This document shows positions 19,085 to 27,119 of a DNA stretch of 64,000 nucleotides, one piece after another. Positions within the stretch are counted from its first letter, which is position 1; every line of letters begins with the position of its first letter. Under the pieces are notes generated by a model that was not told the origin of the DNA, did not search any database, and worked only from the letters and a program-made list of their open reading frames with translations. Source of the stretch: Savagea serpentis (GTDB taxonomy: Bacteria; Bacillota; Bacilli; Bacillales_A; Planococcaceae); NCBI RefSeq assembly GCF_015351395.1, contig NZ_JADKPV010000004.1:62001-126000 (forward strand), given 5' to 3'. The position numbers and the translations under genes are program-made.

Positions 19085-19099
19085 CGTCAACGAACGACA
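19085..19099. promoter_or_regulatory. Weak candidate LutR site between lutP and lutR
   Basis: CGTCAACGAACGACA has the same GTC-N7-GAC layout as the strong sites upstream of lutP, but the outer and central bases differ. It lies 19 bases upstream of the lutR start, so it could tune lutRABC separately from lutP. Confidence 0.3.
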
Positions 19100-19122
19100 A
19101 TTTGTTTAATATAGCTATATTA

Positions 19123-20712
19123 CTACATGAACGACAAAACGATAAAGCCTCCGAGTCCTGCGAGTAAACAATAAGCGATAGAAGGTAAAATCGTTTTACG
19201 AATAATATCGCCTTCTTTACCTGATAAACCAACGACTGTTGATGCTGAAACGACGTTATGCACACAAATCATGTTTCCGGCTGCTGCCCCTAATAATTGA
19301 CCAGCGAGTACCGTATTGACATCTGTCCCGACTTGCATCGCAATACTTTCTTGAATTGGCGAGAATGTTAATGTTGAAACGGTTGCACTTCCTGTAATGA
19401 ATGCTCCGAGCTGTCCTAAAAATGGTGCGACGAAAATCCAGACTGAACCTAAACTACCTGCCAATGCTTCCGCGATGTATTGTGGCATACTCGCTAAGTC
19501 ATTCGTATTCATACCTGAATTCGTAAACACTTGAACGAGCGCTAACGTAAAGAGCAGTGAGAATCCAGCATTTTTAATGGAAACTAATGCTTCTTTACCC
19601 GCTTTTGTAAAGTTATTGACCGATTTTCCTTGAATAAATACAGCTGAAAATGCCGCGATAATTAAAATGGTTCCTGGTGAGTATAAAAATTCCCAACCAG
19701 AAGTGATGCCTTCAACGCCTAAAATGTTGCGCCACGTTAAATCAATCGCCCCTTGAGCAAATGATTTAATTGACGGTACGACACGTGTTAATAATAATAA
19801 TCCGACAACGACGAGGTATGGTGACCATGCGCGGATTAAACCCATATCTGACTTCGTTGTTTTCACTTCGAAATCGTCACGCATTGCATCTTGCCATTCA
19901 TCTTTCGGTAATAAAAACCCTGCTTTCGCTGTAAGTGTTGCGACAACAAGTGCTGTTAAAGATGCGAGAATTGAAACGAATTCCGGTCCGAATAAGTTTG
20001 CATACAAAAATGCCGATGACGTATAGCTTAATCCAACTAAGAATGCCCACGGGAACATTTTGAATGCTTCTTTTAAGCCTTTATTCTTTCCGAAGAAGAA
20101 CGTCAATACCATAATTAAAATAAATGGTGTAAATGTTCCTGCCATCAAATCAATCGTCGTTGCTTTAATCGCTACTTCTTGGAAGAAGTTTGGATTCGTC
20201 GCAACGCTCTCTAAGTTACTTAATCCTACGAGTACAGGTGTACCAACGGCTCCGAATGGGACCGGTGTACTGTTGGCGATCAAGGCGAGTACCGCTGCTG
20301 CCATCGGATTAAATCCGAGCGCAAACATGAGCGGTCCTACAACTGCAGCCGGTGTACCAAAACCAGCAGCTCCTTCAATTAACGAACCGAATAAAAAACC
20401 AACGATAATGACTTGTACACGCATGTCTCCAGAAATGCTTTGGAAACCTTGATTAATACGGTCAACTGCTCCCGTATGTGTGAGCGTATTCAATAATGCG
20501 ATCGCTCCAAATAAAATTAACAAAATCGTTAACGCTTTATGCGCCCCTTGCAATGTTGATGCCATGACGATTTTGCCTTCCATGCCCCAAGCTGTTAAAC
20601 CGAGTAAAATGACGATGATTGAACTTAGTGCCATCCCTTTCAAAGCGGACATACGCATAATAACTAAAAAGAACAGTGGTGCAATAATTGCTGATAATGC
20701 GACAAATAACAT
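19123..20712 (-). CDS. lutP: L-lactate permease (LctP family)
   Basis: This 529-residue transporter has about 12 to 14 helices and imports lactate (or glycolate) with protons. Family stretches include [58 protein letters not shown] and [21 protein letters not shown]. The ATG at 20712 is right because GAGGAGGTAGTGAAG stands before it; an in-frame ATG at 20808 has no such site and would place an operator inside the gene. It is the first gene of the cluster and carries two operator copies and a cre box in its leader. Confidence 0.93.
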   Translation of the reverse strand: MLFVALSAIIAPLFFLVIMRMSALKGMALSSIIVILLGLTAWGMEGKIVMASTLQGAHKALTILLILFGAIALLNTLTHTGAVDRINQGFQSISGDMRVQVIIVGFLFGSLIEGAAGFGTPAAVVGPLMFALGFNPMAAAVLALIANSTPVPFGAVGTPVLVGLSNLESVATNPNFFQEVAIKATTIDLMAGTFTPFILIMVLTFFFGKNKGLKEAFKMFPWAFLVGLSYTSSAFLYANLFGPEFVSILASLTALVVATLTAKAGFLLPKDEWQDAMRDDFEVKTTKSDMGLIRAWSPYLVVVGLLLLTRVVPSIKSFAQGAIDLTWRNILGVEGITSGWEFLYSPGTILIIAAFSAVFIQGKSVNNFTKAGKEALVSIKNAGFSLLFTLALVQVFTNSGMNTNDLASMPQYIAEALAGSLGSVWIFVAPFLGQLGAFITGSATVSTLTFSPIQESIAMQVGTDVNTVLAGQLLGAAAGNMICVHNVVSASTVVGLSGKEGDIIRKTILPSIAYCLLAGLGGFIVLSFM

Positions 20713-20766
20713 CTTCACTACCTCCTCATTTTCCATGTAATATTTCATAAGGTCTTCTTGTGTTAT

Positions 20767-20781
20767 GGTCATCTGATGACC
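20767..20781. promoter_or_regulatory. Operator copy 1, perfect inverted repeat (LutR candidate)
   Basis: GGTCATCTGATGACC is a perfect 7-1-7 palindrome. It matches the general FadR-family pattern TGGTC...GACC and lies in the lutP leader, 55 bases before the start. The 17-mer GTTATGGTCATCTGATG containing it recurs exactly at 20841. Confidence 0.75.
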
Positions 20782-20845
20782 TGACTCAAAAAAATAGTGG
20801 AGATGCATCTATCAGAGATTGTACTTTATTTATTATAACAGTTAT

Positions 20846-20860
20846 GGTCATCTGATGTGT
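20846..20860. promoter_or_regulatory. Operator copy 2 (LutR candidate)
   Basis: GGTCATCTGATGTGT keeps one full half-site and 12 of 15 bases of copy 1, within an exact 17-base repeat 79 bases away. It overlaps the spacer/-35 area of the lutP promoter, the expected place for repression. Confidence 0.65.
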
Positions 20861-20864
20861 GAAC

Positions 20865-20878
20865 TGATAGCGCTTTCA
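20865..20878. promoter_or_regulatory. cre box for CcpA
   Basis: TGATAGCGCTTTCA fits the catabolite-responsive element consensus TGWNANCGNTNWCA at every fixed position and is nearly palindromic. It lies just upstream of the lutP promoter, implying repression of lactate use when sugar is present. Confidence 0.75.
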
Positions 20879-21003
20879 CTATTTTTCAAAGCATATTGTC
20901 AAATTATCATATTCAGTATGAAATAGCAACCAGTGATTTGTAAAATATTATTGTATTTTCCATAGTAATTTTATCTTTTCGTGTACAATTTTTCGTTTTT
21001 CAC

Positions 21004-21045
21004 ATAAAAAAATCACTTTAAGCACAATGGCATTAAAGTGATTTA
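21004..21045 (-). terminator. Terminator of the sigma-factor gene
   Basis: On the minus strand AAATCACTTTAA pairs with TTAAAGTGATTT, followed by a T run (plus-strand A run at 21006-21012). It lies 42 bases after the sigma stop. Confidence 0.85.
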
Positions 21046-21086
21046 GCGAATGGTGAGCATGCAACTTTTAAGTACAGTAAACGTTC

Positions 21087-21632
21087 CTATATTTGAACGA
21101 CATAATCTGTTAGTAATTCATCTTTTTGCATGAGCTCACGCAAATATTTTTTTGCACGAAAGAGTCGTGATTTCACAGTTCCAATCGACACTTTCATTTC
21201 GTCTGCAATTTCAATTAATGAATATTGCGACACATAAAACAATTCAATAGTTTTACGATAAATCCCATCCAATTCTCCAATTTTTTGTTGGATAATTTGT
21301 TGCATATCTTCTTTTTCAATTGTTTCTCCCGGCGTTAGCGTATCGCTTGGCACGAGGTCGAGAATCGGAACATCCAATGTATCTGGTTGATTCATGACGT
21401 ATTTGCTACGACGGACATTTTTACGATAACGATCGCGAAATGTATTCATGCAAATTGTCGTAATCCATGCTTTCATTTTATCGACCTTTTCAATTTTTCC
21501 TTCATAACGGACAATTTTAACCCAGACGTCTTGCATTAAGTCTTCAGCCTCTTCTTTGTTCCGTGTTAGTTTTAAACATAAATGATACGTATATTTACCA
21601 TATTCTTCATATAAATTTTGTACTGTAGTCAT
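21087..21632 (-). CDS. ECF-like sigma-70 family RNA polymerase sigma factor
   Basis: This 181-residue sigma factor has region 2 (YHLCLKLTRNKEEAEDLMQDVWVKI, then WITTICMNTFRDRYRK) and region 4 with its helix-turn-helix (YSLIEIADEMKVSIGTVKSRLFRAKKYLRELM). Regions 1 and 3 are absent, as in ECF factors. I chose ATG 21632 because ATGGAGGCGGTAGCA precedes it. No anti-sigma gene is next to it: a terminator follows and the upstream neighbour is a CNNM-type protein. It therefore looks solitary. Its target promoters are unknown; a SigW-type promoter lies 8 kb away at 29682. Confidence 0.9.
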   Translation of the reverse strand: MTTVQNLYEEYGKYTYHLCLKLTRNKEEAEDLMQDVWVKIVRYEGKIEKVDKMKAWITTICMNTFRDRYRKNVRRSKYVMNQPDTLDVPILDLVPSDTLTPGETIEKEDMQQIIQQKIGELDGIYRKTIELFYVSQYSLIEIADEMKVSIGTVKSRLFRAKKYLRELMQKDELLTDYVVQI

Positions 21633-21734
21633 TGCTACCGCCTCCATCTCATTCGCTTTGTACTCTTATTATGCAAAAAAAGCAAAAAAGGTACTATCGG
21701 AGTTCCTTTCATTTACATTACAATTTTGTAAGGG

Positions 21735-21786
21735 AAAAAAATAAGATGATTTCACTCTCATTTCGAGTGAAATCATCTTATTTTTA
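21735..21786. terminator. Strong terminator behind the CNNM-type gene
   Basis: The 17-bp stem ATAAGATGATTTCACTC pairs perfectly with GAGTGAAATCATCTTAT across a 7-base loop, with A and T runs on both sides. It ends the minus-strand gene that stops at 21788. Confidence 0.92.
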
Positions 21787-21787
21787 T

Positions 21788-23035
21788 TTATTCTTCTATC
21801 TTTTCTTCTACTTCTTCTTTTCGTATCGTCATTTTCATAATGCGACTACGTTCCATCTCATCAATCGTAAACGTGTGATGATGGTAATTTAACGTGTCGC
21901 CTACTTCTGGAATACGACCAAATTCTTGCATGAAAAAGCCGCCAATCGTTTCGTTCTCGTCCGGTAATTCGATTTCTAATAATTCCATCGCATCTTCTAA
22001 GTCTAAGCGTCCACTACAAATTAATGTGTGATCGTCATGGAAGTAAATGACTTGCTCTTCTGTTAAATCTGTCTCATCTTCAATTTCTTGCCCGATCATT
22101 TCTTCAATGATATCTTCTTGTGTCACGATTCCGAGCGTTCCACCGTATTCGTCTAAAATAATCGCCATATGTTTTTTATGCGCGAGCATGAGACGGAATA
22201 CCGTTTCTACACTCATCGTTTGTACGACAAATAAAGGTTCCATATCAATATATTGTTTCATCGGTCGATTCGGATGCATCGACCATTCAATTAACTTTTT
22301 AGAATAAAAAATACCGACGACTTTATCAATACTTTCTTCGTAAACAGGATAACGTGTGTAAAAATATTGCAAGACCGTATCTCGTGCTTCTTCATAAGTC
22401 GCATCAAGCGTTAATGCAATAACGTCTGTACGATGCGTCTCCATCACATCGAGTACATCTTTTTCAGGGAAGTCAAGAATTCCTTTAATACGTTCTGTCT
22501 CTTCTTTTTCAAAAGCCCCTTCTACTTGTGCAAGGTCGACCATCGAACGCAAATCATCTTTCGTCAATGTCGCTTCCGTCACTTGCCCTTTACTAATGAT
22601 ACGAATGAATAAATTCGTAAACTTGGACAATAAAAAAGTTAAAGGTGTTAAGACGAAAACGAGTACACGAATGACTGGTGCAACAACGTATGCAATTTTA
22701 TCTGCAAACGTAGCGGCGATCGTTTTCGGCAATACTTCTCCAAAAATAATTAAAATAATCGTCAACGTTCCTGTCGCAAGACCTACTTGCCATGATTTTT
22801 CAATGGCGATCATCGTCACGAGCGTCGGTAACATGATATTGGCAATGTTATTTCCGATTAAGATGGCGGTAATCATTCGATCCGGTTGTTGTAAGAGCGC
22901 ATCAAGTTTTTGCGCAGCGACATCGCCATCATTCGCACGGAAACGAACTTTCATTCGATTCACCGCGGTAAGCGCTGTTTCGCTCCCCGATAAAAAGAAT
23001 GACATGAATAAAAAGAATGCTAACGCAATAAACAA
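21788..23035 (-). CDS. CNNM/CorC-HlyC family membrane protein
   Basis: This 415-residue protein has a DUF21 membrane domain (residues 1-180; FLSGSETALTAVNRMKVR, LIGNNIANIMLPTLVT, IFGEVLPKTIAATFADK), a pair of CBS domains (about 195-320; VMETHRTDVIALTL, HMAIILDEYGGTLGIVTQEDIIEEMIG) and a C-terminal CorC/HlyC domain. Such proteins act in Mg2+ or Co2+ homeostasis; the old name hemolysin is misleading. The TTG at 23035 follows GGAGGAGACGCTT and is the best start. Membrane insertion starts at the first residue. Confidence 0.9.
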   Translation of the reverse strand: MFIALAFFLFMSFFLSGSETALTAVNRMKVRFRANDGDVAAQKLDALLQQPDRMITAILIGNNIANIMLPTLVTMIAIEKSWQVGLATGTLTIILIIFGEVLPKTIAATFADKIAYVVAPVIRVLVFVLTPLTFLLSKFTNLFIRIISKGQVTEATLTKDDLRSMVDLAQVEGAFEKEETERIKGILDFPEKDVLDVMETHRTDVIALTLDATYEEARDTVLQYFYTRYPVYEESIDKVVGIFYSKKLIEWSMHPNRPMKQYIDMEPLFVVQTMSVETVFRLMLAHKKHMAIILDEYGGTLGIVTQEDIIEEMIGQEIEDETDLTEEQVIYFHDDHTLICSGRLDLEDAMELLEIELPDENETIGGFFMQEFGRIPEVGDTLNYHHHTFTIDEMERSRIMKMTIRKEEVEEKIEE

Positions 23036-23124
23036 AAGCGTCTCCTCCAGTAATTTTTAAAGTGTTCCAATTATATCATATCTCACATTTCAAACGTATC
23101 ATTTCGGTATTGAAAATATGTTTC

Positions 23125-23133
23125 TGCTATACT
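23125..23133 (+). promoter_or_regulatory. Extended -10 promoter of the M20 peptidase gene
   Basis: TGCTATACT combines a TATACT hexamer with the TGn extension. It stands 40 bases before the start codon. No convincing -35 is seen, which an extended -10 can dispense with. Confidence 0.5.
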
Positions 23134-23172
23134 GAAAGGGAATTGATTTTATGAGAGAAAAGAGGAATTTCG

Positions 23173-24552
23173 ATGACACAATATTCAACATTCGATGCGT
23201 ATTTTCGCGAACACCGCGAACGTCACTTACAAGAATTGACAGACTTTTTACGCATTCCGAGCATTAGCGCATTATCAGAACATAAGGAAGATATGACGAC
23301 AGCTGCGAACTGGCTCGTAGATTCTTTCAAACAAGCAGGTCTTGAAAATGTTTCAATCGATGCGACAGACGGACATCCTGTCGTATATGGCGACTGGTTA
23401 CATGCGGAAGGTAAACCGACGATTTTAGTGTACGGACATTATGACGTACAACCTGTCGACCCGTTAGAACTTTGGGAAACGCCCCCTTTTGAAGCGACAG
23501 TGCGCGACAATAAATTGTACGCGCGTGGTGCGAGCGACGATAAAGGACAAGTATTCATGCATATTAAAGCAGTTGAAGCTTTAATGAAGTCATTCGGCAA
23601 ACTTCCGGTCAACGTGAAATTTATGATTGAAGGGGAAGAAGAAGTCGGTAGCCCAAATTTAGAGAAATATATTGAAGAAAATAAACAAAAATTAGCTTCA
23701 GACATCATCGTCATTTCAGATACAGGAATGGTTGGCCCAGGTAAGCCTGCAGTATTGTATGGGTTGCGCGGACTCGCTGGCGTGCAAATCGATGTGAAAG
23801 GCGCAAAAGGTGATCTCCATTCAGGACTTTACGGAGGCGCTGTCCAAAACGCACTCCATGCACTCGCTCATATTCTCGGTAGCTTCCGTGATGCGGAAGG
23901 AACGATTCAAGTCGAAGGATTTTACGACAATGTGCGCGAATTATCGGATGATGAGCGTGCGGCATTCGCAGCGATTCCGTTCGACGAGCAACAAGTGAAA
24001 GACGAATTACAAGTCGATGCACTATTCGGCGAAAAAGGGTTCACGTATTACGAACAAACGTGGGCACGTCCGACGCTTGAAGTGAACGGCATGCACGGTG
24101 GATTTTCGGGTGAAGGGATTAAAACGGTATTGCCGAACGAAGCGAGCGCTAAAATTTCTTGTCGACTCGTACCCGACCAAGATCCAGATGAAATCGTGGA
24201 TAAACTGAAAGCGCATATCGCCAAACATACTTTACCTGGTGTTACGGTAGAAGTGACAGAATTCGATAAAGGAAAACCATTCATCGCACCGTTCGACCAC
24301 CCTGCTATTCAAGCGGCGAGTCGCTCATACGAAAAAGTATACGAAACACCGACATCATTCATTCGCGGTGGCGGTTCTATTCCGATCGTTGCGGCATTTG
24401 ACCAAATTCTTCAAGTTCCTGTCGTCTTAATGGGCTTCGGATTAGATACGGAAAACTTCCACGCACCGAACGAGCACTTCCATCTCGAAAACTTCGACCA
24501 AGGACTGCGTGTTCTTGCCGATTATTACTTCGAAATTGAACAATCCCTTTAA
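23173..24552 (+). CDS. M20-family metallopeptidase (dipeptidase type)
   Basis: This 459-residue cytosolic peptidase has two-metal-site motifs: YGHYDVQPVD (first His/Asp pair), ARGASDDKGQ (bridging Asp), IEGEEEVGSPNL (catalytic and metal Glu), SDTG and the distal HAPNE near the C-terminus. The dimerisation domain follows GLRGLAGVQIDVKGAKGDLHSG. It most resembles the M20/M25/M40 dipeptidases of the CNDP type rather than PepV or DapE. Substrates cannot be told from sequence. It is monocistronic with a terminator behind it. Confidence 0.9.
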   Translation: MTQYSTFDAYFREHRERHLQELTDFLRIPSISALSEHKEDMTTAANWLVDSFKQAGLENVSIDATDGHPVVYGDWLHAEGKPTILVYGHYDVQPVDPLELWETPPFEATVRDNKLYARGASDDKGQVFMHIKAVEALMKSFGKLPVNVKFMIEGEEEVGSPNLEKYIEENKQKLASDIIVISDTGMVGPGKPAVLYGLRGLAGVQIDVKGAKGDLHSGLYGGAVQNALHALAHILGSFRDAEGTIQVEGFYDNVRELSDDERAAFAAIPFDEQQVKDELQVDALFGEKGFTYYEQTWARPTLEVNGMHGGFSGEGIKTVLPNEASAKISCRLVPDQDPDEIVDKLKAHIAKHTLPGVTVEVTEFDKGKPFIAPFDHPAIQAASRSYEKVYETPTSFIRGGGSIPIVAAFDQILQVPVVLMGFGLDTENFHAPNEHFHLENFDQGLRVLADYYFEIEQSL

Positions 24553-24555
24553 TAT

Positions 24556-24593
24556 AAAAAGATGTCGCATTTACGATCGCGACATCTTTTTAT
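24556..24593. terminator. Bidirectional hairpin terminator
   Basis: AAAAAGATGTCGC pairs with GCGACATCTTTTT across a 10-base loop. It is shared by the M20 gene (plus) and the nitroreductase gene (minus). Confidence 0.92.
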
Positions 24594-24595
24594 AT

Positions 24596-25165
24596 TTATT
24601 CAAATAATGTGACGAGCTCATCGAAAGGCTTACGCTCTTTCACTTTCGGTTCTACGTCATAATAACCGAATTGAAGCATGCTCATAATGCGTTCCCCTGG
24701 CTGAACCCCTAATCGTTCACGGAATGTTGGATTGTCCAAAAACGGCGGTGTTTTCCAGCAAGATCCAATCCCTTGATCCCATGCGAGCAACTGCGCATTT
24801 TGGATAAGTGCACTCGCTGCACCATAATCTTCGAGACGCTCTTTTTGGCGGACATCCTCTGGAACGATGACGAATACGACACCACCGACAGTCGTAAATT
24901 TACGCATCTGTTTTTCGAGTGTTTCTTCATCTAATTGTTTCCAGTTCGGAATCGCTACTTCTCGGATCACAGGCAAAACGTTCTCATAACGCTCCCCACC
25001 TGCGACGATGAAACGCCACGGATTGCGCATCCCGTGATTTGGCGCCCATGTCGCGTCTTCTAAAATCGCAAGCAAGTCTTCTTCCGCTACTTTTTTCCCG
25101 TTAAACGCTTTAATTGAACGACGTTGAATAATCGCGTCACGTACAGATAATGATTGTTTTGTCAT
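24596..25165 (-). CDS. Nitroreductase-family FMN oxidoreductase
   Basis: This 189-residue protein of the NfsA/FRP fold has the N-terminal RRSIKAFNGKKV, the FMN-contacting WAPNHGMRNPWRF, the ASALIQNAQLLAWDQGIGSCWKT motif and a basic C-terminal stretch (PKVKERKP). It should reduce nitro or quinone compounds with NAD(P)H. I use the ATG at 25165: AAAGGAGA touches the earlier ATG at 25171 too closely. The gene stands alone, divergent from degV. Confidence 0.9.
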   Translation of the reverse strand: MTKQSLSVRDAIIQRRSIKAFNGKKVAEEDLLAILEDATWAPNHGMRNPWRFIVAGGERYENVLPVIREVAIPNWKQLDEETLEKQMRKFTTVGGVVFVIVPEDVRQKERLEDYGAASALIQNAQLLAWDQGIGSCWKTPPFLDNPTFRERLGVQPGERIMSMLQFGYYDVEPKVKERKPFDELVTLFE

Positions 25166-25305
25166 AACCATTCTCCTTTATTATGTATAGTCTTTTTCAT
25201 TATACCTGAAGCCGTATGAAAATTAGAAAAATTTGCTTTCTCCTTGTAACGGAATGTTCATAATTCACGATATGATTTTTGTCATATTGTATCGATTTTC
25301 AATAC

Positions 25306-25325
25306 TTTTCACTGTATAGTGAAAA
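25306..25325. promoter_or_regulatory. Inverted repeat at the degV promoter
   Basis: TTTTCACT and AGTGAAAA form a perfect 8-bp inverted repeat around GTAT. The -10-like TATAGT (25315-25320) lies inside it, so a dimeric regulator here would block the promoter. Confidence 0.4.
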
Positions 25326-25356
25326 TCATTATACAACAAAGGGTAGGATGAACAAC

Positions 25357-26220
25357 ATGACTCAAAAAATCGCATGGATTATCGATAGCCTCGGCTACTT
25401 ATCACCTGAACTTGCAGCGCGCTCTGACGTCTTCGTCGCACCACTCACCATCCATTTTGGGACGGATAGCTATGTAGACGGGGAAAGTTTAACGACCGAC
25501 GAACTGTACGAAAAAATTAATACGACAAAATCAATTCCAACAACTTCCCAACCTTCCGCTGGCTATTTCGAAAAATTGTATCGTTCTTTAAAAGAAGAAG
25601 GTTATGATTGTGCCATCGCAGTTCATATTTCAAGCAAATTAAGTGGCACATTCGCCTCTTCGAATGCAGGTGCCGAACTTGCTCATTTCACCGTTCACAC
25701 AGTTGACTCTCTGTCGATGTCATATGGCATGACATATATGCTAGAGCGTGGAATCGAAACGTATGAAGAAACAAAATCGATTGAGCAAACGATGCAAGTC
25801 ATTCAAAATTTAGTAGCTAAATTACAAAACTACATTTTGATCGGAAAACTAGATCAATTGTATAAAGGTGGGCGCATGAGTGGCGTTCAATATTTCCTCG
25901 GAAGCCTGTTGAAAATGAAACCTGTCGTCCATATGAACGACGAAGGTTTATTAATTCCTTACGATAAAGTACGCTCTGAAAAACGTGGCGTTCAATATTT
26001 AATCGATCGCGTAACAGAAAAAGCAGACCGAATGACTTCTTGTTTGTACATTATGCACGGTAATGTCGAAGAACGTGCAATCGCTTTAAAGGAAGCGATT
26101 CATAAACAAATTCCGAATCTTGATATTCGTATTGGAGAAATTAGCTCATCCATCGCAGTGCACGCTGGTGAAGAAACATTAGCGATTTTATGGTTTGAAG
26201 ATGACGGTACAACTTCATAG
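25357..26220 (+). CDS. DegV family fatty-acid-binding protein
   Basis: This 287-residue protein of the DegV/FakB type binds fatty acids for the FakA kinase or for lipid transfer. It has the family opening KIAWIIDSLGYLSPE, the SADP-like DSYVDGESLT region, PTTSQPSAGYFEKLY, the ISSKLSGTFASSNAGAEL loop and the C-terminal LDIRIGEISSSIAVHAG with the conserved G. The ATG at 25357 is 9 bases after GGGTAGG; the longer frame from 25279 has no ribosome site. No fakA gene is near, which is usual for DegV paralogues. Confidence 0.88.
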   Translation: MTQKIAWIIDSLGYLSPELAARSDVFVAPLTIHFGTDSYVDGESLTTDELYEKINTTKSIPTTSQPSAGYFEKLYRSLKEEGYDCAIAVHISSKLSGTFASSNAGAELAHFTVHTVDSLSMSYGMTYMLERGIETYEETKSIEQTMQVIQNLVAKLQNYILIGKLDQLYKGGRMSGVQYFLGSLLKMKPVVHMNDEGLLIPYDKVRSEKRGVQYLIDRVTEKADRMTSCLYIMHGNVEERAIALKEAIHKQIPNLDIRIGEISSSIAVHAGEETLAILWFEDDGTTS

Positions 26221-26239
26221 GAAATTTCAGTTATCTAAA

Positions 26240-26282
26240 ATAAAAAACGCATGAAATTCAAACTTCATACGTTTTTTATTTT
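26240..26282. terminator. Bidirectional hairpin terminator
   Basis: AAAAAACGCATGAA pairs with TTCATACGTTTTTT with one mismatch across an 8-base loop. It is shared by degV and the EAL gene. Confidence 0.88.
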
Positions 26283-26320
26283 TATTAAATTATATTTAGC
26301 ATAATAAGTTCTTTAACTCT

Positions 26321-27112
26321 CTAACAACACCGTAACACTCTACTCCACTTTCCCTCTATTTTTTCAGCCGGTTGAGGCTTTCCATAAAAGTATCCTTGCA
26401 TATAACGAACCTTTAAGCGCTCGATATATTTTTTCTGTTCTGCAGTCTCAATCCCTTCAACAATAACTTCCATTTGAAGTTGATGAGCCAATTTTACAAT
26501 AGCTTCTAATATATAATGGACTTGTGTCGACGTACTTAATTGTTCTACAAATAAGCGATCTAATTTCAAATAATGTGGCTGAATTGTCAAAATCTTTTCT
26601 AATGAAGCATACCCCGTCCCAAAGTCATCAATAGCAATTCGGAAACCGTAGTCTTTAATTTCATTTACTAAGCGCTTTAAAGTTGTGGCATCTGGACTTT
26701 TCATAGACTCTGTTAATTCCACTGTTATTTGCTCAGGACGGACGGCATGTGCATCGCAATTACGCACTAATGTTTTGATGACTTCGCCGGAAAGCAATTC
26801 AGGCATCGATAAATTAAATGAAATATTTATTTTCTTATATCTTTTATTCCATAAAGCAAGCTGTTCTACAAGCTGTGTAACAACCCATTCCCCTATCGGA
26901 ATCATCATTCCTGTCTCTTCAAGATAAGGTAAAAATAAAGCAGGAGACATCACACCTTCTTTTGGGTGGTTCCACCGTAAGAGTGCTTCAAAATTTGATA
27001 TCTCACCATTGCTTTGAACGATGGGCTGATAATAAAGTTCAAATTGATTGTTCATTAAAGCCTCACCAACTTGTTCAGTCATTTGATGGAGTTTTTTATA
27101 ATTTTCTATCAT
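26321..27112 (-). CDS. EAL-domain c-di-GMP phosphodiesterase, stand-alone
   Basis: This 263-residue protein is essentially one EAL domain. Residues expected for catalysis are present: FEALLRW, ISFNLSMPEL, TVELTESM, IDDFGTGYASL, YLKLDRLFV and IVEGIETAEQ. It should hydrolyse c-di-GMP. I start it at the ATG at 27112, 8 bases after the stop of the chemoreceptor gene; the ribosome site there is weak (AAACAAG), and a frame from 27148 would overlap the receptor. It is co-transcribed with the receptor and may be tuned by translational coupling. Confidence 0.85.
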   Translation of the reverse strand: MIENYKKLHQMTEQVGEALMNNQFELYYQPIVQSNGEISNFEALLRWNHPKEGVMSPALFLPYLEETGMMIPIGEWVVTQLVEQLALWNKRYKKINISFNLSMPELLSGEVIKTLVRNCDAHAVRPEQITVELTESMKSPDATTLKRLVNEIKDYGFRIAIDDFGTGYASLEKILTIQPHYLKLDRLFVEQLSTSTQVHYILEAIVKLAHQLQMEVIVEGIETAEQKKYIERLKVRYMQGYFYGKPQPAEKIEGKWSRVLRCC

Positions 27113-27119
27113 TTCTTGT

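Larger units (their letters stand above)
20713..21003 (-). promoter_or_regulatory. lutP control region
   Basis: This gene-free stretch of the lut cluster holds, in the order of transcription, a cre-like box, an operator overlapping the promoter (minus-strand TATAAT at 20837-20832), a second perfect operator, and the lutP ribosome site. The -35 hexamer is poor. Between 20880 and 21003 I see only AT-rich sequence. Confidence 0.6.

Noticed and set aside
19123-20808. Longer LutP frame starting at 20808
   Set aside because: The extra 32 residues are not membrane-like, no ribosome site is present, and the operator would fall inside the gene.
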